Assembly (NCBI GenBank): GCA_050250915.1
Contig: JBFWNT010000007.1
Coordinates: forward strand, 62,001 to 126,000
Direction of reading: 5' to 3'
DNA: 64,000 bases
DNA from: Miltoncostaea sp050250915
Lineage (GTDB): Bacteria > Actinomycetota > Thermoleophilia > Miltoncostaeales > Miltoncostaeaceae
The notes under the pieces were generated by a model. That model was given only the letters and a program-made list of their open reading frames with translations. It searched no databases and was not told the DNA's origin. Position numbers and translations under genes: made by a program. How positions within the stretch are numbered: the first letter of the stretch is position 1; each line of letters opens with the position of its first letter. Positions 57,928 to 64,000 of this stretch are shown in pieces.

Positions 57928-58763
57928 AACGCCAGCAGCAGGCCGTCGGGATCGGCGCTCGCGCGGACGGCGTCGTACGGCAGCACCGCCAGCGAGCCGC
58001 CGCCGGCGTCCACCCACTCGGCCCCCTCCGGCAGCGGGTGCTCGCGCAGGCCGGCCGGCTCGGGGGCGGTGTAGCTGTAGAAGGCGGGGTAGGGGGTGCG
58101 GCGGTCGTCGCCGGGCCAGTAGCCGAACGCGATGACCTCGTGGGAGTAGGCCTCCGCGCTCACCGGGTCGGCGCCCTCCGGGACGGGCGCGGGCCGCCCC
58201 GAGTAGCGGGCGTGGGCGAGGTCGAACGAGTGCCAGAACAGCTGCACCGGGCTCGCCTTTCCGGCGAACCCGCCCCGGAAGCGGTCGAGCACGCGCTGCG
58301 TCATCGCCAGGGTCCGCCACCAGCGGTGCACGGCGTCCGCGTCGTAGCTGTCGTGCTCCCGGTCGTCCGGGAACGCCGGGCTGTCGCCCAGGTCGAACGG
58401 CTGGGGGCGGATCTCCACCTGCACGCCCAGCTCGTCGAGGGCGGCGAACAGGTCGGCGTAGACGTCGGCGCACGCGGGCCGGTGCACCAGGTCCAGGGCG
58501 CGGCGCCCGCCGTCGCTCGTGGTCACCACCAGGCGGTGCTCGACGAAGTCGAACGCGATCTCGGCCTCGCGGTCGCCCGCGGGCATGGCGCCGGTCGAGA
58601 GCCCGCGGTCGGTGACGTACAGCGTCACGTGCCACCAGTGGTTGCGGAACGGCACCAGCGCCATCCGGATCTTCCCCGCGATCTGGGTGTACCGGTGGAC
58701 GGTCTGCTTGGTGGGCAGCCAGTCCTCATAGGGCAGCGGCGGCCAGCGGTCCGGTGCGGGCAC
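57849..58763 (-). CDS. DUF5996 family protein
   Basis: 304 residues, conserved in many bacteria, function unknown. Characteristic stretches are YEDWLPTKQTVHRYTQIAGKIRMALVPFRNHWWHVTLYVT, IAFDFVEHRLVV, QPFDLGDSPAFPDDREHDSYDA and QLFWHSFDLAHARYSGR, with many His and Trp. GTG at 58763 is chosen: it lies 6 bases after a TACCCT box and directly before the conserved part. Confidence 0.82.
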   Translation of the reverse strand: MPAPDRWPPLPYEDWLPTKQTVHRYTQIAGKIRMALVPFRNHWWHVTLYVTDRGLSTGAMPAGDREAEIAFDFVEHRLVVTTSDGGRRALDLVHRPACADVYADLFAALDELGVQVEIRPQPFDLGDSPAFPDDREHDSYDADAVHRWWRTLAMTQRVLDRFRGGFAGKASPVQLFWHSFDLAHARYSGRPAPVPEGADPVSAEAYSHEVIAFGYWPGDDRRTPYPAFYSYTAPEPAGLREHPLPEGAEWVDAGGGSLAVLPYDAVRASADPDGLLLAFYEAAWRAGTAAAGWDLSGATPHSPA

Positions 58764-58769
58764 AGCCCG

Positions 58770-58775
58770 AGGGTA
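58770..58775 (-). promoter_or_regulatory. -10 element TACCCT, probable leaderless start of the DUF5996 gene
   Basis: On the minus strand TACCCT lies 6 bases before the GTG start with no ribosome site in between. Confidence 0.4.
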
Positions 58776-58798
58776 CGGGACCGCCGGCGCCGCGGCCC

Positions 58799-59434
58799 TC
58801 ACGCGGCCAGCGACGCGATGGCCGACAGGGCGTCCTCCATGCTGCGGTCCTCCGCCGCGCCCAGGTCCAGGGGGATCATCCGCGGGCTCTCGCGGGCCAG
58901 CGTCAACTCGGCGGTGACGAACGCCAGGTCGTCCAGGCCCACGGTCGAGAGGGCGTGGCGCAGCCACGGCTCCCCGTGGTCCCAGCCCTCCCGGGGGGTG
59001 CCGGGGCCGTAGCCGCCTCCGCGGGAGGTGGCGAACACGACGCGCCGCCCGCCGAGGGTGCCGCCGTACTCGCCGACCGTCACGCCGGGGACCACGATGC
59101 GGTCCACCCATGCCTTCAGCGTGCTGGGCGGGCCGAAGTTGTAGAGGGGCATGCCGATCACGATCGTGTCGGCGGCCAGGACCTCGCCCACCACCTCGTC
59201 GGTCAGCGCGCGGGCCGCGCGCTGCTCGGGCGTGCGGTCCTGCTCGGGGGTGACGTTGGCCGTGAAGGCGGCGTCGTCGAGGTGGGGGAGCGGGTGGGTG
59301 GCCAGGTCGCGGTATGTGACGACGCCGTCGGGGTGCGCGTGCCGCCAGGCCTCGGCGAAGCGGGCCGACAGGCGACGGCTGCGGGAACCGGCGCTGCGGA
59401 GCGACGTGTCGATGTGGAGAAGGTGGTTGCTCAT
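58799..59434 (-). CDS. azoR: FMN-dependent NADH:quinone oxidoreductase/azoreductase
   Basis: Flavodoxin-fold enzyme that reduces quinones and azo dyes with two electrons. HIDTSLRSAGSRSRRLSARFAEAW binds FMN phosphate, IVIGMPLYNFGPPSTLKAWVDRI and FATSRGGGYGPGTPREGWDHGEPWL are typical of AzoR/AcpD. 211 residues. ATG at 59434. Divergent from a MarR-type regulator with shared operators, so it is probably induced by quinone or electrophile stress. Confidence 0.92.
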   Translation of the reverse strand: MSNHLLHIDTSLRSAGSRSRRLSARFAEAWRHAHPDGVVTYRDLATHPLPHLDDAAFTANVTPEQDRTPEQRAARALTDEVVGEVLAADTIVIGMPLYNFGPPSTLKAWVDRIVVPGVTVGEYGGTLGGRRVVFATSRGGGYGPGTPREGWDHGEPWLRHALSTVGLDDLAFVTAELTLARESPRMIPLDLGAAEDRSMEDALSAIASLAA

Positions 59435-59439
59435 AGATG

Positions 59440-59478
59440 ATTGGTATATCACCAACGATTGATTGGTCAAGCACCGAT
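59440..59478. promoter_or_regulatory. Two inverted-repeat operators between azoR and marR
   Basis: ATTGGT-ATATC-ACCAAC (59440-59456) and ATTGGT-CAAGC-ACCGAT (59462-59478) have the same arm and spacer lengths. Their centres are 22 bases apart, two helical turns. They cover the azoR promoter and abut that of marR. Confidence 0.7.
59443..59470 (-). promoter_or_regulatory. Promoter of azoR
   Basis: On the minus strand TTGACC, 16 bases, TATACC, ending 8 bases before the azoR ATG. Both MarR operators overlap it. Confidence 0.65.
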
Positions 59479-59485
59479 GGCGCGG

Positions 59486-59491
59486 TACCAT
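59486..59491 (+). promoter_or_regulatory. -10 element TACCAT of the marR gene, probable leaderless start
   Basis: TACCAT lies 6 bases before the ATG at 59498, with the second operator just upstream. Confidence 0.45.
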
Positions 59492-59497
59492 CCGTCC

Positions 59498-59998
59498 ATG
59501 AGCACCCGCACGCGCCGTACGCCCGCCCCCCCGCGGAACCGGGGGTCGCTCGCCCTGATCTCCCACCTCGCGCAGGTGGTGCGCCGCGACGCCGACCAGG
59601 CCCTGGCCGACGTCGACGGCATGCGTCCCCGGCACCTCATCGCGCTGACGCTGCTGCGCGATCACGGCCCCATGGCGCAGGCGGCGCTGGCCGAGGGGCT
59701 GCGCCTGGATCCCTCCAACGTGGTCGCCCTGCTCAACGACCTGGAGTCACGGGGGCTGGTGACGCGCCGGCGCGACCCGGAGGACCGCCGCCGCCACATC
59801 GTGGAGCTGTCCGAGGGCGGCGTCGGCGCGCTCGACCGCGCCGAGGCGGGCCTGGCCGCGGTGGAGGACCGCCTCTTCGGCGCCCTCAGCGGCGACGAGC
59901 GCCGCACCCTCCACGAACTGCTGCTCCGCGCCAGCGGCGACCGGCTCCCCGATTGCGCCGAGGCGGCCGAGGTCGACGAGGAGGGGCCGGTCTGCTGA
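59498..59998 (+). CDS. MarR-family transcriptional regulator
   Basis: 166-residue winged-helix dimer. PRHLIALTLLRDHGPMAQAALAEGLRLDPSNVVALLNDLESRGLV is the DNA-binding core; the wing is TRRRDPEDRRRHIVELSEGG. A Cys near the C-terminus (DCAEAAE) and the terminal Cys (GPVC) could sense oxidants. Probably represses azoR and itself through the shared operators. Confidence 0.9.
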   Translation: MSTRTRRTPAPPRNRGSLALISHLAQVVRRDADQALADVDGMRPRHLIALTLLRDHGPMAQAALAEGLRLDPSNVVALLNDLESRGLVTRRRDPEDRRRHIVELSEGGVGALDRAEAGLAAVEDRLFGALSGDERRTLHELLLRASGDRLPDCAEAAEVDEEGPVC

Positions 59999-60130
59999 CC
60001 GGCTGAGGGCAGGCGCCCGGCGCCCCACTCGTCACACCTCCACGCGTGCGCCGGCACGATCGCGTGCTGACACGCGCGGCCTGGCCGCGGGAGCCTCGGG
60101 ACGGAATCGACACCGTCCCCGGAGGCGCCC

Positions 60131-60364
60131 ATGGCCACGTTCAGCCCCCTCACCGCCGCCACGGTCCCGGCGATCCTGCTCGTGGCGGTCCCGCGCGCCG
60201 TCGCCGGGGGCCGCGATGAGGATCTGGCGTACAACCTCGGCTACCGGGCGGGTCAGATCACCGCTGACGTGCTGACCGTCGCGGTCGTCCTCGCCGCCCT
60301 GGTCGGCGGCACCGCCCTCGTCCGCCGAGCGCTCAGGCGCCGGCGCGCCGGGCGGGCACGGTGA
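60131..60364 (+). CDS. Small membrane protein, 77 residues
   Basis: One N-terminal hydrophobic segment (TVPAILLVAVPRAVAG) and one membrane helix (VLTVAVVLAALVGGTALV), ending in an Arg-rich tail (RRALRRRRAGRAR). The segment NLGYRAGQITADVL lies between. Ribosome site GGAGG precedes the ATG. No family recognised. The sigma-28-like promoter of the next gene begins 50 bases after its stop. Confidence 0.6.
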   Translation: MATFSPLTAATVPAILLVAVPRAVAGGRDEDLAYNLGYRAGQITADVLTVAVVLAALVGGTALVRRALRRRRAGRAR

Positions 60365-60413
60365 CCCGCCGCCCAGCCCCGGCCGGGCCCCTCGAAATGC
60401 TCCAGACGCGGGC

Positions 60414-60440
60414 TCAACTCCGGGGCCCGCCTGCCGATAG
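60414..60440 (+). promoter_or_regulatory. Sigma-28-like promoter of the glycosyltransferase-TPR gene
   Basis: TCAAC, 15 bases, then CCGATAG preceded by TG. A leader of about 35 bases with GGAAGGACC as ribosome site leads to the ATG at 60481. Confidence 0.7.
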
Positions 60441-60480
60441 GGCCCCGACGACCCAGGATCGACGAACCGGAAGGACCGGG

Positions 60481-62544
60481 ATGGGACTCAAGATCGCGAG
60501 CCTCTCGACGCCGAAGGAGCGGACGCCGCAGCGCCTTTCCCTCTGCATGATCATGCGCGACGAGGAGGAGCACCTCGCCCGGTGCCTCGAGAGCGTCCAG
60601 GGCGTCGTCGACGAGGTCGTGATCGTGGACACCGGCTCCGTCGACCGCTCGGTCGAGATCGCCGAGTCGTTCGGCGCGCGCGTCCTCCACGAGGAGTGGA
60701 AGGGCGACTTCGCCGGCCCGCGCAACACCGGCATCGACGCGGCGACGGGGGACTGGATCCTGATCCTCGACGCCGACGAGGAGCTCGTCGACGGGGCGAG
60801 GGTGCGCGACCTGCTCCACGACGAGGCCATGGAGGGCTACTGCCTCCGGGAGGTCAACTTCATCGGCGAGGAGCGCGGGATCGAGTCGGTCGTCAACTCG
60901 GCGTTCCGGATCTTCCGCAACCGCCCCGCCTACCGGTACAGCGGCGCCCTGCACGAGCAGGTCATGGGGACCGTCGACCCCGAGGGCGGCCGCTGCACCC
61001 GCTTCGTCGGCATCGAGATCCACCACTACGGCTACCTCGAGCCGACCAGCCGGGCGAAGGAGAAGACCGACCGCAACATGGCGATCGTGATGGAGGAGGT
61101 CGCGCGCAAGCCGAACGACTCCTTCACGCTCTTCAACGCCGGCGTCGAGTTCCAGCGGGTCGGCCGGATGGACGAGGCGCTCGACTACTTCACGTGCTCG
61201 TTCCGCGAGCTCAACTCCCTGAAGGCGTACTACGCCTCGCTGCTGCTCCGGAACATCGTGGCCACCCTCCACTCGCTGGAGCGGTGGGACGAGGCGCTCG
61301 ACGTGCTGGCCGACGCCCTCCAGGCGTACCCGGACTTCACCGACCTGTACTACCTCCAGGGGCAGATCCACACCGCCCGTCGCGAGTACCGCGCGGCCGT
61401 GAAGAGCTTCCGCCGCGCCATCGAGCTCGGCGACCACGGCGGCGACCGGTACCTGGCCCAGGCCGGGATGGGGTCCTTCTACTCGTGGCACGCCCTCGGG
61501 GTGCTCCACGAGATGATGGGCGACATCGCCGAGGCCGTCCGCTGCCAGCGCAACGCCATCCGCGAGGCCCGCGGCCACTACGCCGCGCCGGTCGTGCGGC
61601 TCACCCGGCTGCTGCTGCGGACCGACCCGCCGCTCACCGTGCGGGAGTACATGTCGTCGATCATCGCGCCCGCCCGGCGCGAGGAGTCGCTGCGCGCCGT
61701 CGCCGACGTCCTGCTGCACGAGGACCACGCCGAGCACGCGCTCGCGGTGCTCGCCGAGGCCCGCGAGCTGAAGCCGGAGGACGGGGCGATCGCCCTGACC
61801 ATGGCCGACGCGCTCATCCGGCTCGGCGACCTGGACGGCGCCCGCGCGCAGCTCGACGCGATCGCGCCCGGCACGTCCAGCCACCAGCTGGCCCACGCCA
61901 AGCGGGTGCTGATCGGCCTGATCGCCGACGACGCCGACGAGGCGCGCGCGGGCATCGACGGGCTGCGCCCCGTGGCCGACGGCCTGTACGCCACGGCCTA
62001 CGAGCTGGCGCTGGCCGCCGCGACCGACCCGGCCGGCGAGCTCCCCGAGCTGCCCGCCGAGGCCGACCGGGACGCCGTGCTGGCCGCGGTCATGGAGCTG
62101 GCCGCGACCCTGCTCGGCCTGGACGAGCTGGCCACGTTCAACGCGCTGGTCCCGCTGCTCTACGGCATCGCCGAGTCGCGGAGCGACGTGGACGGCCGGC
62201 TCGGGTATCTCCTCTACGTCAACGACTTCCCCGACCCCGCCGCCGACCGGCTCATCGCCGCGGTCGAGGCGGGGGACGCCACCCCCGACGCGCTCGCCGC
62301 GCTCGGCCGGATCTGCCAGTCGAAGCAGCTCGACGAGGACGCCGAGGCGTTCATGCGGGCCGCCCTCCAGCACGACGAGCAGAACATGTCGCGTCACATC
62401 GACCTGGCGGGCCTGCTCGCCGGGGCCGGGCGGTACGCCGACGCCGACGCGGTGCTCCGCGAGGGGCTCATGGTGTACCCGCACTCCAGCGTGCTGCGGG
62501 AGCTGCGCCAGTCGATGTCGCTGCTGGCGGGCGCCGGGGTCTGA
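60481..62544 (+). CDS. GT2 glycosyltransferase with TPR repeats, candidate flagellin glycosyltransferase
   Basis: 687 residues. The GT-A domain (about 20-250) has SLCMIMRDEEEHLARCLESV, DEVVIVDTGSVDRSVEIA, FAGPRNTGID and the DxD site ILILDADEEL. About twelve TPR-like helical hairpins follow to the end (TLFNAGVEFQRVGRMDEALDY, LYYLQGQIHTARREYRAAVKSF). GT2-TPR proteins next to flagellin or fliD genes are known or proposed protein O-glycosyltransferases; the TPRs would hold flagellin. Placed directly before flaG-fliD and behind a sigma-28-like promoter. Confidence 0.88.
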   Translation: MGLKIASLSTPKERTPQRLSLCMIMRDEEEHLARCLESVQGVVDEVVIVDTGSVDRSVEIAESFGARVLHEEWKGDFAGPRNTGIDAATGDWILILDADEELVDGARVRDLLHDEAMEGYCLREVNFIGEERGIESVVNSAFRIFRNRPAYRYSGALHEQVMGTVDPEGGRCTRFVGIEIHHYGYLEPTSRAKEKTDRNMAIVMEEVARKPNDSFTLFNAGVEFQRVGRMDEALDYFTCSFRELNSLKAYYASLLLRNIVATLHSLERWDEALDVLADALQAYPDFTDLYYLQGQIHTARREYRAAVKSFRRAIELGDHGGDRYLAQAGMGSFYSWHALGVLHEMMGDIAEAVRCQRNAIREARGHYAAPVVRLTRLLLRTDPPLTVREYMSSIIAPARREESLRAVADVLLHEDHAEHALAVLAEARELKPEDGAIALTMADALIRLGDLDGARAQLDAIAPGTSSHQLAHAKRVLIGLIADDADEARAGIDGLRPVADGLYATAYELALAAATDPAGELPELPAEADRDAVLAAVMELAATLLGLDELATFNALVPLLYGIAESRSDVDGRLGYLLYVNDFPDPAADRLIAAVEAGDATPDALAALGRICQSKQLDEDAEAFMRAALQHDEQNMSRHIDLAGLLAGAGRYADADAVLREGLMVYPHSSVLRELRQSMSLLAGAGV

Positions 62545-62577
62545 CCGCCGTGGCGCGACGCCGGCGCGGGCCGGCGT

Positions 62578-62604
62578 ACAGGAAACGCCCGCAACTGCCG
62601 ATCA
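62578..62604 (+). promoter_or_regulatory. Possible sigma-28-like promoter of flaG-fliD
   Basis: ACAGG, 15 bases, then CCGATCA preceded by TG. It is the weakest of the seven copies (first base A instead of T, C at position 6 of the -10), but spacing and position are right. Confidence 0.5.
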
Positions 62605-62662
62605 CCGGGATACGGAGGGCGCCCGTCCCGGGGCGTCCACAGATACCGCGAACGGAGTTGAC

Positions 62663-63004
62663 ATGGACGTCACCCCCCTTCGCCCCGATGCGAGCGAACC
62701 CGCGACCCGTGCCCCACGTTTCCTGCGGCCGCCGCCGGGGACGGAGCCCGAGCCTCCCAGGGAGGCGCCCCAGCTGGCCAAGCCGAGCGAGCGCTGGACC
62801 CCGCCCAGCACGCTCAAGTTGGACCTCCACGCCGCCGATGTGACCGCGAGGTTCGAGATCCACCAGCCGACCAGCAGGGTGACCGTGACGATGCTCGACA
62901 GGAACACCGGGGAGGTCCTCCGCGAGGTGCCCGACCGGCGCGTGCTCGAGCAGATCTCCGCCCTGGCGGCGGCGACCGGCATGAACGTGGACGCGACCTC
63001 GTAG
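62663..63004 (+). CDS. flaG: FlaG family protein
   Basis: 113 residues. The first 45 are Pro-rich and disordered. The C-terminal core KLDLHAADVTARFEIHQPTSRVTVTMLDRNTGEVLREVPDRRVLEQISALAA matches the FlaG domain that is usually encoded just before fliD. FlaG affects filament length or stability in some species. The fliD ATG follows 6 bases after the stop. Confidence 0.86.
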   Translation: MDVTPLRPDASEPATRAPRFLRPPPGTEPEPPREAPQLAKPSERWTPPSTLKLDLHAADVTARFEIHQPTSRVTVTMLDRNTGEVLREVPDRRVLEQISALAAATGMNVDATS

Positions 63005-63010
63005 GCGGCG

Positions 63011-64000
63011 ATGGGCACCAACACCACAACCGGCACGGCCGGTCCGGCGATCAGCTTCAGCGGCCTCGGCTCGGGGATCGACACCGCGTCGATCGTGAGC
63101 CAGCTGATGAAGCTGGAGCGCGCCCCGATCGACCGGATCAACGCCGACAAGACGACCCTCAACACCAAGAAGGGCGTCGTCCAGGAGATCAACGGCCTCC
63201 TGGGCAAGCTGCGCGACGCGGCGGCGGAGATGTACAAGCCGAACGCCCTCGCGGCGAAGACGGCCACCGCCGCCGACACGTCGATCCTGGGCGCCAGCGC
63301 CACCAACGCCGCCGCCGCCGGCACCTACAACGTCGTGGTCACCAGCCTCGCGCAGGCGCACACCATGGCGTCGGGCGGCGCGCCGGCCCTCACCGCCGGG
63401 CAGAACCTGAGCATCGGGGTGGGCGGCACCACGGTGGACGTGGCGGTGCAGGCCGGCGACGACCTCCAGAAGTTCGCCGACCGGATCAACGGCACCACCG
63501 ACGTCGGCGTCTCCGCCAGCGTCATCAACGGCCGCCTCGTGATGATCTCGAAGCAGAGCGGCAGCGCCAGCGCGATCACCGTCGGCGGCACCGCCGCCGC
63601 CGGCCTCGGCTTCGCCACCACGCAGGCGGGCACCGACGCGGCCGCCACGGTCAACGGCCTGGCCGTCACCAGCTCGGGCAACGTGATCGAGGGCGCCATC
63701 AACGGCGTGTCACTCAGCCTCACCAAGGTCGGCTCCACCACGGTCACCGTCGGCGCCGACAGCGCCGCGAACCTGCAGAAGGCGCAGGCCTTCGTGGACG
63801 CCTACAACGGCGTCGTCTCCAACATCAAGCGCGCCACCGCATACGACGCCGCCACCCAGACGGCCGGCACGCTCCAGGGCGACCAGACGATGAGCTCGCT
63901 GCTGGGCCAGCTGCGCGGCATCGCCGGCTCCGCGGTGGCCGGGATGCCCGACGGCTACAACTCGCTCGCCCAGATCGGGATCACCGGCTCGCGCGACGGC
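63011..64000 (+). CDS. fliD: Filament cap protein FliD, N-terminal part (runs off the window)
   Basis: 330 codons are visible without a stop. The N-terminal cap signature ISFSGLGSGIDTASIVSQLMKLERAPIDRI is followed by the coiled-coil region, then the FliD repeat segment TYNVVVTSLAQAHTMASGG, VINGRLVMISKQSGSAS and AINGVSLSLTKVGSTTVTV. FliD caps the growing filament and folds flagellin. A ribosome site is weak (GTAGGCGGCG). fliS, normally next, would lie outside. Confidence 0.93.
   Translation, partial: MGTNTTTGTAGPAISFSGLGSGIDTASIVSQLMKLERAPIDRINADKTTLNTKKGVVQEINGLLGKLRDAAAEMYKPNALAAKTATAADTSILGASATNAAAAGTYNVVVTSLAQAHTMASGGAPALTAGQNLSIGVGGTTVDVAVQAGDDLQKFADRINGTTDVGVSASVINGRLVMISKQSGSASAITVGGTAAAGLGFATTQAGTDAAATVNGLAVTSSGNVIEGAINGVSLSLTKVGSTTVTVGADSAANLQKAQAFVDAYNGVVSNIKRATAYDAATQTAGTLQGDQTMSSLLGQLRGIAGSAVAGMPDGYNSLAQIGITGSRDG

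Noticed and set aside
1..64000. tRNA, rRNA, insertion sequence or prophage genes
   Set aside because: No tRNA-like cloverleaf, rRNA segment, transposase, integrase or attachment-site pair was recognised by reading both strands; a tRNA scan could still find one in an intergenic gap.

Overview
The window is a very GC-rich bacterial chromosome segment (roughly three quarters G+C by eye). Strong GC-ending codon bias, many GTG starts, 4-base ATGA/GTGA gene overlaps and several probable leaderless transcripts point to an actinobacterium. A complete-looking late flagellar gene set with FliW, CsrA and two flagellins, together with LytR_C, DUF501 and DUF5996 family proteins, makes a motile member of the class Thermoleophilia (Solirubrobacterales or Miltoncostaeales type) the most likely source. 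This placement is inferred from gene content and not tested.

Bases 1-17300 carry mostly housekeeping genes. These are ribosomal protein L25 (5' end just outside the window), pth, mfd, a parvulin lipoprotein, mazG, pgi, gnd, a small monooxygenase, a vapBC toxin-antitoxin pair with a perfect operator palindrome, a secreted 5'-nucleotidase, ogt, eno, ftsB, a DUF501 protein and several small unknown genes. Bases 17325-26119 hold the late flagellar genes: fhlB and fliK leftward; flgF, flgG, flgJ, a yvyF-type gene, flgN, flgK, flgL, flagellin fliC1 and fliW rightward. Bases 26120-27425 are a block of structured repeats: about 120-base units in both orientations around a 16-base tandem array. A small gene behind a SOS (LexA) box lies at its right edge. 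Bases 27458-39075 return to accessory and housekeeping genes: a potassium channel, zwf, a LytR_C protein, a methyltransferase, an arylsulfatase, an MFS exporter with an ArsR regulator, a lipoprotein with an apparent CTG start, an FG-GAP repeat protein and a monooxygenase.

Bases 39107-64000 are dominated by what looks like a flagellin modification and filament regulon. An eight-gene operon (39107-47669) encodes an FdtA/FdtB-type 3-amino-3,6-dideoxyhexose pathway, an acyltransferase, two methyltransferases, an oxidoreductase-like protein and two glycosyltransferases. An RNA polymerase omega subunit with a long acidic tail, csrA and flagellin fliC2 follow. A four-gene glycosyltransferase operon (49988-57328) comes directly after fliC2. 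A universal stress protein, a DUF5996 protein, an azoR/marR divergent pair and a small membrane protein separate it from a glycosyltransferase-TPR gene, flaG and the start of fliD.

The main finding is a shared sigma-28 (FliA/WhiG)-like promoter motif, TNARR-N15/16-CCGATRR with some variation. It occurs seven times, directly upstream of flgF, fliC1, fliC2, the sugar operon, the glycosyltransferase operon, the glycosyltransferase-TPR gene and flaG-fliD. This ties sugar synthesis and glycosyl transfer to filament assembly. Both flagellin leaders also carry a hairpin with GGA in the loop, the usual form of a CsrA site, which fits the presence of csrA and fliW beside them.
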